Part shown: positions 1 to 8,822 of the stretch, piece after piece
How positions within the stretch are numbered: the stretch's first letter is position 1
Layout: the number at the start of each line of letters is the position of its first letter
From: JAAYJR01 sp964563975
GTDB taxonomy: Bacteria > Bacteroidota > Bacteroidia > Bacteroidales > Prolixibacteraceae
DNA: 39,617 nt
Assembly (NCBI GenBank): GCA_964563975.1
Contig: CAZLZJ010000018.1
Coordinates: 1 to 39,617 of the forward strand
Reading direction: 5' to 3'
Made by a program: the position numbers and the translations under genes
The notes under the pieces: generated by a model
Database searches by the model: none
Told to the model about the DNA's origin: nothing
Seen by the model: the letters and a program-made list of their open reading frames with translations, nothing else

Positions 1-53
1 AAGGGCCGAAAAATTAAGTTCAACAGATAATCTTCACAAAATAACAAATCGCT

Positions 54-87
54 AAAAAAGAGAGGCCATTCATATAGATGGCCTCTC
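54..87 (-). terminator. Rho-independent terminator of the EDWM-repeat gene
   Basis: A perfect 10-bp stem (GAGAGGCCAT at 60-69, ATGGCCTCTC at 78-87) encloses an 8-nt loop. On the minus strand it is followed by six T residues (complement of 54-59). It lies about 40 nt past the stop codon of the small secreted protein, so it should end that transcript. Confidence 0.85.
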
Positions 88-126
88 CGGGTCTGATTAA
101 ACCAATCGCGTTATTTACTACCTCTT

Positions 127-480
127 CTAATTCCACAAATTATTATTAATCATCCAATCTTCAACTTTTAAATTCTTTTCATCCGGAACAATTATATTTT
201 TTCTCAGATCAAAACCCCATTTGCTCTCATTAATCATCCAATCCTCAATCTCAAAAAGAGGCTCTGTTTCAATCCGGACAGTACCAGCACTGTTTTTTAC
301 TTCCCAATACTTATCATTAACCATCCAATCCTCCAAAACCAGCCTGATCTCTGCCACACGCTCCAGCTCTCCGGCTGCACTTATCTCTGCCCCGGCAACA
401 TTTATATTTGCTGCCGATAATAATACAACAAACAAAGTTGTAAAAACAATCCGGCTAAATTTATCAATTCTTGTTTTCAT
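127..480 (-). CDS. Small secreted protein with three EDWM-N-W repeats
   Basis: This 117-residue protein of unknown function has a predicted signal peptide (hydrophobic residues about 11-24, likely cleavage near AGA/E at 29-32). The mature part holds three copies of a short motif, [LIV]-E-D-W-M-[VI]-N-x-x-x-W. The copies have Trp pairs at W52/W59, W81/W88 and W109/W116, so the spacing is 28-29 residues, and the last copy ends one residue before the C-terminus. The linkers between copies are dissimilar, so the selected element is the motif itself. The gene stands alone, 136 nt downstream of the ispE stop on the same strand, with its own strong terminator, so it is probably a monocistronic transcript. 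I do not recognise a named family. A periplasmic or surface location follows from the leader; a binding role for the Trp-rich repeats is inference only. Confidence 0.8.
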   Translation of the reverse strand: MKTRIDKFSRIVFTTLFVVLLSAANINVAGAEISAAGELERVAEIRLVLEDWMVNDKYWEVKNSAGTVRIETEPLFEIEDWMINESKWGFDLRKNIIVPDEKNLKVEDWMINNNLWN

Positions 481-616
481 GGTTCCATAATTTATCGTTA
501 CGTCTTTCTTTAGTTTATACTAATAAACATATAACCGGAGCAAAGGTTGTACCTTTCAATGATAGAAAATAACATAATTATGTAAATCAAACAGAAATCT
601 CGGTAAACATGCGGTT

Positions 617-1420
617 TTAAACGGTAAATAAGATACCTTTCGGTATTATTTTTTCAAGATTCTGTGGCAACTGACGAAAAATACCATATAGTGATGACCC
701 GCTGCCCGACATGGCGGCATAAAGTGCCCCCGATTCATAAAGTATCTCTTTGTATTTTTTAATTATTGGAAATTTTTCAAAGAGAGAAATTTCAAAATCA
801 TTAACAACCACACTTCTCCATTGTTCAACAGGAATATCTGCAATATCTTTTAAACAAGCATGGGGCTTTGAAGGAACTACCTTTTTATATGCTTCCCCGG
901 TAGAAACAAAACATCCCGGGTCAAGGACAACAATATGGTAGTCTGAAATATCTAAATCTATGAAAGTCAGCCGGTCACCTCTCCCTTCTGCAAGCATAGG
1001 CTTGTTATTGATAAAAAAAGGGCAGTCTGCACCCAATATTGCAGCATAAGCTGACAAAACTTCCGTAGTAAGTCCAAGCCGGAAATATTCATTTAGCATC
1101 ATAAGCGTGAAGGCTCCGTTTGAACTCCCTCCGCCAAGCCCCCTGCCCGGTGGAATAACCTTATGCAGATGAAATTGAACTGCAGGCAACTCAAAATCTT
1201 TTCTCAAAAGATTAAAAGCCTTTAAAACAAGATTATTATCTGTATCTCCATCAATATGGACACCCGAAATGGTTAATCCTGTTTTCCCGGTTTCTGCCAT
1301 TTCTAAAGCATCTGTAAAAGGTAACGGGTAAAAGAGAGTCTCAAGATCATGATATCCGTCACTTCTTTTAAAAACAATATTCAATCCGATATTTATTTTG
1401 GCATTTGGAAATACTATCAT
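617..1420 (-). CDS. ispE: 4-diphosphocytidyl-2-C-methyl-D-erythritol kinase
   Basis: IspE phosphorylates the 2-hydroxyl of CDP-methylerythritol using ATP, the fourth step of the MEP pathway to isoprenoid precursors, in the cytoplasm. The 267 residues are typical of the shorter IspE proteins. The N-terminal PNAKINIGL segment carries the expected catalytic Lys8. The GHMP-kinase ATP loop PPGRGLGGGSS spans 90-100, GADCPFF supplies the catalytic Asp132, and the C-terminal GHMP motif MSGSGSS lies at 237-243. The gene lies 69 nt downstream of gcvP on the same strand. An AT-rich inverted repeat sits between them, so it may have its own promoter. The assignment is firm. Confidence 0.95.
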   Translation of the reverse strand: MIVFPNAKINIGLNIVFKRSDGYHDLETLFYPLPFTDALEMAETGKTGLTISGVHIDGDTDNNLVLKAFNLLRKDFELPAVQFHLHKVIPPGRGLGGGSSNGAFTLMMLNEYFRLGLTTEVLSAYAAILGADCPFFINNKPMLAEGRGDRLTFIDLDISDYHIVVLDPGCFVSTGEAYKKVVPSKPHACLKDIADIPVEQWRSVVVNDFEISLFEKFPIIKKYKEILYESGALYAAMSGSGSSLYGIFRQLPQNLEKIIPKGILFTV

Positions 1421-1423
1421 TAT

Positions 1424-1465
1424 TCAAAAAAGTTATTTTTGTATATAACAATCACACAATAACTT
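1424..1465 (-). terminator. Possible weak terminator between gcvP and ispE
   Basis: An 8-bp inverted repeat (AAGTTATT at 1430-1437, AATAACTT at 1458-1465) has a 20-nt loop and runs into a T tract on the minus strand, just after the gcvP stop. The stem is AT-rich, so termination would be weak, and the element could be fortuitous. Confidence 0.3.
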
Positions 1466-1489
1466 ATTTATAACATCGGCAATCTGCGT

Positions 1490-4336
1490 TTATCGCCAGG
1501 TGCAAATCAAATTTCTGTCGCCCCATGCATTATCAACCCTTCCAACCGGCACCCAAAATTTATTATCTCTTACCCAACCTGCCGGAAATGCAGCTTTTTG
1601 TCTTGAATATTTATGCTCCCACCTGTCTGAACTCACACATTCTGCAGTATGGGGAGCATTCCTGAGAACATTATCTTCTCTGTCATATCTGCCATTTTCA
1701 ATTTCCTTAATCTCATGGTAAATAACATTTAATGCATCGATAAACCTGTCCAGTTCCTGTTTTGATTCACTTTCGGTCGGCTCAACCATAAGTGTGCCAT
1801 GAACCGGAAATGAAAGTGTGGGTGCATGAAAACCAAAATCCATCAATCTCTTAGCTATATCCTCTTCAGTAATTCCCGCAGTAGATTTAAAATGTCTGCA
1901 TTCCAATATAAACTCATGGCCAACGTAACCGTTTTCCCCGGTATATAAAATACCATAGTTATTTTCAAGTGCTTTTGCAATATAATTTGCATTTAATATA
2001 GCAATAGATGAAGCTTTGGTTAATCCTTCTGCTCCCATCATTTTAATATATCCGTATGTTACGGGCAAAACCAAAGCACTTCCCCATGGTGCTGCAGAAA
2101 CAGCATTGATCCCTGCATGCCCGCTATTCATAACAGAATGGGAAGGTAAAAATTTTACCAAATGACCGGCAACGGCAACAGGCCCCACACCGGGTCCTCC
2201 GCCACCATGAGGAATGGCAAATGTCTTATGAAGATTTAAATGACAAACATCTGCTCCGATTAATCCCGGTGACGACAAACCTGCCATTGCATTCATATTT
2301 GCCCCATCCATATACACCTGGCCTCCGTTTCGGTGAGTTATTTGACAAATCTCAACCACGGAAGACTCAAAAACTCCATGTGTTGAAGGATAAGTAATCA
2401 TTACGGCAGCAAGAAACTTACTGTTCTCCTCAGCTTTCATCCGAAAATCTTCAATATCTATATTACCTTTTTCATCACAATTCACAATAACAACATTCAT
2501 ACCTGCCATTACCGCACTGGCAGGATTAGTCCCATGGGCAGAAGAAGGGATCAATGTTATATTGCGATCTCCTTCCCCACGACTTTTATGGTACTCTCTT
2601 ATAATCATCAGCCCGGTATATTCACCGGCTGCCCCTGAATTAGGCATAAGACTGACATCAGCCATTCCGGTGATCTCAGCAAGATCGCGGCGCAGCTCTT
2701 CCATCATCTCATGGTAACCGTGAGCCTGATTTTTTGGCACAAAAGGGTGTATACCATTAAACTCTGTCCAGCTGAGCGGTAACATTTCAACGGCTGCATT
2801 CAGTTTCATTGTGCAAGATCCCAAAGAGATCATCGAATGTGCCAGAGAAATATCTTTCCTTTCTAATTTTTTAATATATCTCAACATCTCCGTCTCAGAA
2901 CGGTAGAGCCTAAACACCTCCTGCTGCATAAAGTCAGATATCCTTTTGAATTTTGAATCTATTTCAAACCTCCCGGGACACTCTTTCAAAACAGGCCGTT
3001 TTTTATTTGCTGCTTTAGCAAAAATCTCAACTATCAATGCTAAATCCCCGCAATTGGTGGTTTCATCTATACTTAATCCGATATCGCCATTATCAAAATA
3101 ACGAAAATTCATCTCCTTCTCAAGAGAAAGCCACTCTATCTCTTCTCTTCTAACATATTGGGGCAGCTCAAGCCTGATAGTATCAAAAAAATTAACATTT
3201 AATTGTTTATATCCCAACTTCTCCAACTCATTACTTAGAAAGGCAGTAATATTATGGATACGGCGGGCAATTCTTTGCAACCCTTCTCTACCATGATAAA
3301 CCCCGAAAAAGCCGGCCATTGTTGCAAGTAAAGCCTGAGCCGTACAGATGTTGGATGTTGCTTTTTCTCTTTTTATATGCTGCTCACGGGTCTGAAGAGC
3401 CATTCGTAATGCCCGGTTATTGTGAGCATCTCTGGAAACCCCGATAATCCGGCCCGGCATACTCCTCTTAAACTCATCTTTGGTAGAAAAAAAGGCAGCA
3501 TGAGGTCCGCCATACCCCATTGGTATGCCAAAACGCTGGCTGCTTCCAAAAACAATATCAGCTCCCCACTCTCCCGGGGGAGTTAACAGTACAAGTGAAA
3601 GGAGATCACATGCAACTGCCACCTTTATATCTTTATCATGTGCATTTTTTACAATTTCGGAAAAATCAGCAACCTCTCCATTTGAATCAGGATACTGAAC
3701 CATAACACCAAACAGATCGTCGTTAAAATCAAAATCTTCTTTTGACAATACCTTCAATTCAATACCCGCCGGTATTGCACGGGCAGCTAACACATCAAGG
3801 GTTTGAGGCCATATATTTTTGTCTGCCAACAATTTATTTGCTCCGGCCTTAACCATGAACCTGGAACGAAGATTATACATCATATTCATTGCTTCAGCAG
3901 CTGCCGTAGCCTCATCAAGAAGAGATGCATTAGCTACTTCCATCGAGGTCAGCTCACATACCATTGTCTGAAAATTTAAAAGGGCCTCAAGCCTTCCCTG
4001 GGAAATTTCAGCCTGGTAAGGAGTATAAGAGGTATACCAAACAGGATTTTCAAGAACATTACGCAAAATAACTGCCGGGGTAAAAGTATTATAGTACCCC
4101 ATTCCTATATATGTATTAAACACTTTATTCAAAGCAGCCAGATTTTGAATTTTCCTGAAGTAACATTGCTCTGTTATTCCCTTAGTTAATTTAAGCGGCT
4201 CATTTAATCTGATCTCAGAAGGTATAGTCCGTAATATTAATTCTTCAATAGAACCGGCACCTATGAACTTCAGCATTTCATCAACTTCCTCTTCTCCCGG
4301 ACCAATATGACGTGATATAAAAAGGTCGTTAAACAT
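1490..4336 (-). CDS. gcvP: Glycine dehydrogenase (decarboxylating), P-protein
   Basis: This is the PLP-dependent P-protein of the glycine cleavage system. It decarboxylates glycine and passes the aminomethyl group to the lipoylated H-protein. The 948 residues correspond to the single-chain form, with the N-terminal and C-terminal halves that some bacteria split as GcvPA and GcvPB. The PLP-lysine motif LNLHKTFAIPHGGGGPG is present, with Lys704 as the Schiff-base lysine. The N-terminal RHIGPGEEE segment and the glycine-rich stretch after the lysine are typical. The partners gcvT, gcvH and lpd are not in the window. The gene lies 59 nt downstream of the metallo-beta-lactamase-fold hydrolase and could be read through from it. 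Confidence 0.97.
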   Translation of the reverse strand: MFNDLFISRHIGPGEEEVDEMLKFIGAGSIEELILRTIPSEIRLNEPLKLTKGITEQCYFRKIQNLAALNKVFNTYIGMGYYNTFTPAVILRNVLENPVWYTSYTPYQAEISQGRLEALLNFQTMVCELTSMEVANASLLDEATAAAEAMNMMYNLRSRFMVKAGANKLLADKNIWPQTLDVLAARAIPAGIELKVLSKEDFDFNDDLFGVMVQYPDSNGEVADFSEIVKNAHDKDIKVAVACDLLSLVLLTPPGEWGADIVFGSSQRFGIPMGYGGPHAAFFSTKDEFKRSMPGRIIGVSRDAHNNRALRMALQTREQHIKREKATSNICTAQALLATMAGFFGVYHGREGLQRIARRIHNITAFLSNELEKLGYKQLNVNFFDTIRLELPQYVRREEIEWLSLEKEMNFRYFDNGDIGLSIDETTNCGDLALIVEIFAKAANKKRPVLKECPGRFEIDSKFKRISDFMQQEVFRLYRSETEMLRYIKKLERKDISLAHSMISLGSCTMKLNAAVEMLPLSWTEFNGIHPFVPKNQAHGYHEMMEELRRDLAEITGMADVSLMPNSGAAGEYTGLMIIREYHKSRGEGDRNITLIPSSAHGTNPASAVMAGMNVVIVNCDEKGNIDIEDFRMKAEENSKFLAAVMITYPSTHGVFESSVVEICQITHRNGGQVYMDGANMNAMAGLSSPGLIGADVCHLNLHKTFAIPHGGGGPGVGPVAVAGHLVKFLPSHSVMNSGHAGINAVSAAPWGSALVLPVTYGYIKMMGAEGLTKASSIAILNANYIAKALENNYGILYTGENGYVGHEFILECRHFKSTAGITEEDIAKRLMDFGFHAPTLSFPVHGTLMVEPTESESKQELDRFIDALNVIYHEIKEIENGRYDREDNVLRNAPHTAECVSSDRWEHKYSRQKAAFPAGWVRDNKFWVPVGRVDNAWGDRNLICTWR

Positions 4337-4395
4337 CTGTATTAATTTTTATTTAATTGTAACAAAAAAGATGAACAGGTAATTATTATTTTAAT

Positions 4396-5034
4396 TCAAG
4401 TAAGAAACGGATTGGATAATTTTTCGAAACCTATGGTTGTTGATGGCCCGTGACCGCATAAAATATTAACATCGGCAGGAAGGGTAAATAATTTATCATG
4501 AATACCGGAAACCAGCTGGTTAAAGTTACCGCCGGGCAGATCAGTACGGCCAATACTTCCTTTAAAGATAATATCACCTGATAAGAGTATCTTATCAGCT
4601 TCAGAATAAAAAACAACATGTCCGGGAGAATGTCCGGGGATATGAATCACCCTTAATGAGGAATTACCAAATTCAATCAGATCATTTTCCCCAAAAAAGG
4701 CATCAGGCTCTCCTACTGCTTCTATTTGAAAACCAAACATTTCTCCCTGCTCAATTGCGGCCTCAACCCAAAATGCATCATCCCTGTGAGTCAAAAAATC
4801 GATACCATACTCCCTGCGCACAAATTCAACACCTAATATATGATCAAAATGACAATGTGTATTAGCTATAAATAGAGGCTTTAAATTATGCTCCAGGATA
4901 TATCTTTTTACTTTCTCCCGCTCCTCCGGAAAATAAAACCCGGGATCAACAAAAATACACTCACTGCTCTCATCATATACCACAAATGAGTTCTCCTGCA
5001 ACGGGTTTACGGTAAACTTTTTTATACTTATCAT
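4396..5034 (-). CDS. MBL-fold hydrolase, glyoxalase II-like (GloC/YcbL type)
   Basis: This 212-residue metallo-beta-lactamase-fold hydrolase probably cleaves a thioester such as S-lactoylglutathione or a related thiol ester. The first metal motif is THCHFDH, with H60, H62, D64 and H65. It is followed by GHSPGH (H135), SGD (bridging D154) and GHG (H195). The GRTDLPGG segment and the C-terminal GPSTTIGFEK...NPF match the short GloC/YcbL-type glyoxalase II enzymes, which lack the long C-terminal substrate domain of GloB. It starts 5 nt after the pcm stop, so the two form a transcription unit. As many Bacteroidota lack glutathione, the natural thiol is uncertain. Confidence 0.85.
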   Translation of the reverse strand: MISIKKFTVNPLQENSFVVYDESSECIFVDPGFYFPEEREKVKRYILEHNLKPLFIANTHCHFDHILGVEFVRREYGIDFLTHRDDAFWVEAAIEQGEMFGFQIEAVGEPDAFFGENDLIEFGNSSLRVIHIPGHSPGHVVFYSEADKILLSGDIIFKGSIGRTDLPGGNFNQLVSGIHDKLFTLPADVNILCGHGPSTTIGFEKLSNPFLT

Positions 5035-5039
5035 ATTTA

Positions 5040-5696
5040 TTAATTTACAGTGCCTTTTAACAATGGAACAAAAACAAAACCTCCATGTTTTTCACTCCGG
5101 TACTCCTCTTCAGAAATACGTATAATTACCATCATCTCCTGTCTGTTGTCGCCTCCCACGGGTATTACAAGCCTGCCGCCAATTTTCAGTTGCTCTTTCA
5201 GTGCCTCCGGTACAGATGGGGCTCCTGCAGTCACCAATATTTTATCAAATGGTGCAAAACCCGGCAATCCCAGGTGCCCGTCTCCAAAAAAACAAGCAGG
5301 ATGATAACCTATTTCAGGTAAAAATGACTGTGCTTTTAAAAACAACTCTTTTTGTCGCTCCACTGTATATACTCTGGCTCCTATCTCTGATAAAACAGCT
5401 GTCTGATAACCTGATCCGGTGCCAACTTCCAAGATTTTATCACCTCTCTTCACCTCCAACAGCTGGGTCTGAACAGCAACTGTATATGGTTGTGAAATAG
5501 TCTGCCCTGATCCGATAGGAAAAGCCCGGTCTTTATAGGCAAAATTTAAAAATGAACTTTCCATAAAAAGATGCCTTGGCACTTTTCCAATAGCCGATAA
5601 AACATTTTCATCTTTTATTCCTTTGATCCTCAATCCTTCAATTAATCTTTTTCTCATCCCGTGATATCTGGGATCATCATTTAGCATCATTATCAA
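5040..5696 (-). CDS. pcm: Protein-L-isoaspartate O-methyltransferase
   Basis: Pcm methylates isoaspartyl residues of damaged proteins with S-adenosylmethionine and so starts their repair to aspartate. The 218 residues contain the family-specific GSGQTISQPYTVA (62-74), the SAM-binding motif I ILEVGTGSGYQTA (88-100), and DKILVTAGAP (151-160). The first four residues are MIMM, so initiation could be at residue 1, 3 or 4. It is the first gene of a minus-strand unit with the downstream MBL hydrolase (5-nt gap) and possibly gcvP. It is divergent from the Gfo/Idh-like gene across a 137-nt intergenic region. Confidence 0.95.
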   Translation of the reverse strand: MIMMLNDDPRYHGMRKRLIEGLRIKGIKDENVLSAIGKVPRHLFMESSFLNFAYKDRAFPIGSGQTISQPYTVAVQTQLLEVKRGDKILEVGTGSGYQTAVLSEIGARVYTVERQKELFLKAQSFLPEIGYHPACFFGDGHLGLPGFAPFDKILVTAGAPSVPEALKEQLKIGGRLVIPVGGDNRQEMMVIIRISEEEYRSEKHGGFVFVPLLKGTVN

Positions 5697-5818
5697 GTCA
5701 ATTACTCAACAAAAATAAATTTACTTTTAAAAAAAATCCAATCTCCAATTTATACAATATTAACATATAAAGTTGATAAATTAATATCTGCAACTCAATT
5801 TACAACTAAACTGAATCT

Positions 5819-5826
5819 TATATTTG
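5819..5826 (+). promoter_or_regulatory. Bacteroidota-type -7 element (TATATTTG) directly before the 5834 gene
   Basis: TATATTTG matches the TAnnTTTG -7 consensus exactly and lies only 7 nt before the ATG at 5834. If used, the transcript would begin at or next to the start codon. No clear TTTG -33 box is seen at the right distance. Confidence 0.45.
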
Positions 5827-5833
5827 TAATATT

Positions 5834-6700
5834 ATGCTTAATCTGGGATTTATAGGAGATATTAATTTACTGAAGCCGTATGTTAAACTGGTTCGGAAAA
5901 ACCCAAAAATTCATATTGTCGGAAAGTCATCTTTCGGAACTAAACTGACTGAAGATGATTTTAGATTTTCAATTCCTGAATTTAACCGTATTGAACTAAT
6001 AGAACGTTCGGATATACTGGTAATTAATCATTTCTCTATTCTCCCTTTTAACCTTACCTGCAAATCGGTTAAAAAAGGCAAGCATATTTTTGCTGCCGGC
6101 TATCCAGGTTACAATAAAAGTGAATTAGAAGAGCTGGCTGAGCTGGTAAAAGAGGCCGGAATAATATTTCAGCTCTCCAATCCCCTATTCAATCATCCTG
6201 TAATATGGTGGATCAAAAACAATATCAAACCCCCTGCATATTGGGACATCACTTACTACAAAAAAGAGATTCTCAGTAAAGATGATCTGCTCACAAGACT
6301 GTTAATGTTGCTGCAAGAGTTAATAAATGCTCCTCTCAGAAAAATAAATGCTCTCTCTTTTAAAAATCCACCGGTATTGCCTGAGTTTATTAATCTTCGC
6401 CTCGAATATGGAAATGCAGTTGTTGTAAATCTTAATACAGGATCACACTCTTCAAAAGAGTATATAATAAAAGCCTGTTCTGCCGGTTGCTCCGCTTTAA
6501 TGGATTTCGGAAACAAAATTTATACCTGTAATGAATCCAAAATTGATCCGTCAGAAAAAAAGTTCATTGACGAATTCGATCGTTTTATTGAAAATATCCG
6601 GTCAAAAAAACAACCTGTAATAGAAATTGATGACTATCTGAAGGTTTTGCAAAATATTACTTCCATTAAGTTAAAATTGTCCCAATTCTCCGACAGTTAG
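5834..6700 (+). CDS. Degenerate Gfo/Idh/MocA-like protein beside a sugar transferase
   Basis: This 288-residue protein begins with a Rossmann-like beta-alpha-beta unit (LGFIGDI at 3-9), has a KHIFAAGYPGY segment where Gfo/Idh/MocA enzymes normally carry E-K-P, and then a NAVVVNLNTG segment typical of the C-terminal sheet. The nucleotide-binding loop lacks the usual third glycine, and the catalytic EKP is replaced by AAGYP. It is also shorter than the usual 330-450 residues. I infer a divergent family member that may bind a nucleotide or sugar without acting as a dehydrogenase. It lies 93 nt upstream of the undecaprenyl-phosphate sugar phosphotransferase on the same strand, which suggests a link to surface glycan synthesis. 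Confidence 0.6.
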   Translation: MLNLGFIGDINLLKPYVKLVRKNPKIHIVGKSSFGTKLTEDDFRFSIPEFNRIELIERSDILVINHFSILPFNLTCKSVKKGKHIFAAGYPGYNKSELEELAELVKEAGIIFQLSNPLFNHPVIWWIKNNIKPPAYWDITYYKKEILSKDDLLTRLLMLLQELINAPLRKINALSFKNPPVLPEFINLRLEYGNAVVVNLNTGSHSSKEYIIKACSAGCSALMDFGNKIYTCNESKIDPSEKKFIDEFDRFIENIRSKKQPVIEIDDYLKVLQNITSIKLKLSQFSDS

Positions 6701-6793
6701 GCTACATTTGCCACAATAATTTCAATCTGTTTTCGTTTAATGTAAAGATTTACAATAACGTTATTTTTCCATACTGAACATAACCGGCAAATC

Positions 6794-8209
6794 ATGAACA
6801 GAAAATGGCAGGTTGCCAGATATTTAACACTAGATTTAATTGCTTCCGCCCTTAGCTGGACAATGTTTTATATATATAGAAAAGTGGTTATTGAAACACA
6901 GTTGTTTGGTATTGAAATACCTGTTGAGTTTACTTCAAGATATTTTCTCGGGCTTGCATTTATTCCGCCTGTCTGGATTTTTTTCTACTATATAACCGGA
7001 TTTTATGACAATATCTATCGAAGATCGAGACTGTTAGAGTTGGGGCAAACCTTTCTTACCTCCGTTGTTGGGGTTGTGGTAATTTTCTTTGTACTCATAT
7101 TAGACGATTTTATCCATTCATATAAAAATTATTATCAACTGTTCTTTACCCTTCTTGCTTTACATTTCGGGCTGACTTATCTGTTTCGCCTGATACTTAC
7201 AACCCGTACGATACACAGAATACATCAGAGAAAAATTGGTTTTAATACAATTTTAATAGGAAGTAACAAGAAAGCAGAAAAAATATACAATGAAATGATC
7301 AGTCAGCAACGCCCTGCGGGCAATCTGTTTGCCGGCTTTATCGGGCTGGAAGACAACAATAACCTGATCATGGAAAAATATCTTCCCAACCTTGGCAAGC
7401 CTGCTGATCTGAATAAAATAATTGAACAAAACAGTATCGAAGAGGTAATTATCGCTCTTGAAACAAAAGATCATGAAAGAATCAGCGATATATTAACAGT
7501 ACTCGAAAACAGACATGTTACCATTTGGGGAATACCCGACCTTTATGACTTTCTATCCGGTACAGTTAAAATGAATGCCATCTATGGCAGTCCCCTCATT
7601 AAAATTTCCAATGGCATAATGCCTGCCTGGCAGGAGAAAACAAAAAGAATGCTTGACATTGCCATTTCAACTATTGCTTCAATCGTAATGTTTCCCCTAT
7701 TCTGTATCCTTGCCATAATCATCAAAACCACATCAGAAGGGCCGGTCATTTATAAACAGGAGCGTATCGGGCGATTTGGCAAACCATTTAATATATACAA
7801 ACTCAGAAGCATGGTTCATAACGCCGAAAGCGGCACACCTAAATTATCGTGCGCAAATGATGAAAGAATAACTAAAGTTGGATCCTTTTTAAGAAAAACA
7901 CATCTTGATGAGATACCGCAATTTTATAATGTAATTAAAGGAGAAATGTCGTTGGTTGGTCCCAGACCCGAAAGGCGTTACTATATTGATCAGATTATAA
8001 AAGAAGCCCCCTATTATACCCACCTGCACAAGCTTCGCCCGGGTATTACCTCCTGGGGCCAGGTAAAATACGGATACGCCTCCAACCTGGATGAGATGCT
8101 CGAACGGCTTCCTTATGATATGTTATATTTGAAAAACATCTCCCTTTATGTTGATTTTAAAATACTTATATACACTGTTATGGTAAGTATAAAAGGAAAT
8201 GGAAAATAA
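6794..8209 (+). CDS. Undecaprenyl-phosphate sugar phosphotransferase (polyprenyl glycosylphosphotransferase)
   Basis: This membrane enzyme transfers a sugar-1-phosphate, typically glucose-1-phosphate, from its nucleotide donor to undecaprenyl phosphate and so begins a surface polysaccharide repeat unit. The 471 residues have the full WbaP/WcaJ-type layout. Four N-terminal hydrophobic segments (about 10-28, 51-70, 88-104, 114-135) precede a nucleotide-binding-like cytosolic domain (about 150-260). A reentrant hydrophobic segment (287-311) leads into the bacterial sugar transferase domain. Catalytic-domain motifs include ERIG (323-326), KLRSM (336-340), LRKTHLDEIPQF (366-377, with the conserved Asp-Glu), and GPRPE (389-393). 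No other glycosyltransferase is adjacent, so the donor sugar is undetermined. Confidence 0.92.
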   Translation: MNRKWQVARYLTLDLIASALSWTMFYIYRKVVIETQLFGIEIPVEFTSRYFLGLAFIPPVWIFFYYITGFYDNIYRRSRLLELGQTFLTSVVGVVVIFFVLILDDFIHSYKNYYQLFFTLLALHFGLTYLFRLILTTRTIHRIHQRKIGFNTILIGSNKKAEKIYNEMISQQRPAGNLFAGFIGLEDNNNLIMEKYLPNLGKPADLNKIIEQNSIEEVIIALETKDHERISDILTVLENRHVTIWGIPDLYDFLSGTVKMNAIYGSPLIKISNGIMPAWQEKTKRMLDIAISTIASIVMFPLFCILAIIIKTTSEGPVIYKQERIGRFGKPFNIYKLRSMVHNAESGTPKLSCANDERITKVGSFLRKTHLDEIPQFYNVIKGEMSLVGPRPERRYYIDQIIKEAPYYTHLHKLRPGITSWGQVKYGYASNLDEMLERLPYDMLYLKNISLYVDFKILIYTVMVSIKGNGK

Positions 8210-8231
8210 TATACAAAAGTGCATCAGCTTT

Positions 8232-8798
8232 TTACCGAAGTTCAAATTGAGCTAAAGATTTATATTCCGCTCCTTGTGGTTTCAAAATACTCCGGTAGAA
8301 AATAATCTCACGGCAAATTTCTTTTTGAAATTGATAGTATTTATAACTTTCAACCAATCTTTTAAATTCAAATTTATCATTCAGGTATTTAATACGGCCA
8401 ATAGTAAGGTGTGGATTAAATCTTTTTTGTTCCTTTGGAAATCCAAATTTTTGCAACTGATTATCAATCTCTTCCGCCAGTTTACAAAGAAGCTCGGAAT
8501 TATCTGCTTTTATAAAAATCACATTGGGAAATCGGCCTCTCTGAAAATAACCTACTCCGTTCAGCTTAAAAGAGATCACCGGAAATGTACCGGCAACTCT
8601 TTCCAGAACAGTCCTGATCAGACTCACCTGTCCGGGCAAAGTGTCGCCCAGAAACTTTAATGTCAGGTGCATATTGCCGGGATCCACCCATTTGATATTT
8701 TCTCCGTTTAATTCCTGTTTAAACAGTGATAATATTTTCAACAATTCAGATTCAGGCTTTACTTTAAAAGCTATAAAAGTTCTCAACAGGTCACTCAT
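8232..8798 (-). CDS. thpR: RNA 2',3'-cyclic phosphodiesterase
   Basis: This 188-residue protein belongs to the 2H phosphoesterase superfamily, formerly called 2'-5' RNA ligase (LigT). ThpR hydrolyses 2',3'-cyclic phosphate RNA ends to 2'-phosphates. Both H-x-T-x motifs are present: HLTL at 44-47 and HLTI at 130-133. The length and FIAFKV start fit the family. It converges on the sugar phosphotransferase (22-nt gap) and is the second gene after the DUF4294 gene (24-nt gap), probably co-transcribed with it. Confidence 0.92.
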   Translation of the reverse strand: MSDLLRTFIAFKVKPESELLKILSLFKQELNGENIKWVDPGNMHLTLKFLGDTLPGQVSLIRTVLERVAGTFPVISFKLNGVGYFQRGRFPNVIFIKADNSELLCKLAEEIDNQLQKFGFPKEQKRFNPHLTIGRIKYLNDKFEFKRLVESYKYYQFQKEICREIIFYRSILKPQGAEYKSLAQFELR

Positions 8799-8822
8799 AA
8801 TTGTTTGAGTTTAATTCAGATG

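Noticed and set aside
8215..8232. AAAAG/CTTTT inverted repeat between the sugar phosphotransferase and thpR
   Set aside because: The stem has only five mostly A-T pairs and no following T tract beyond the stem, so it is too weak to call a terminator.
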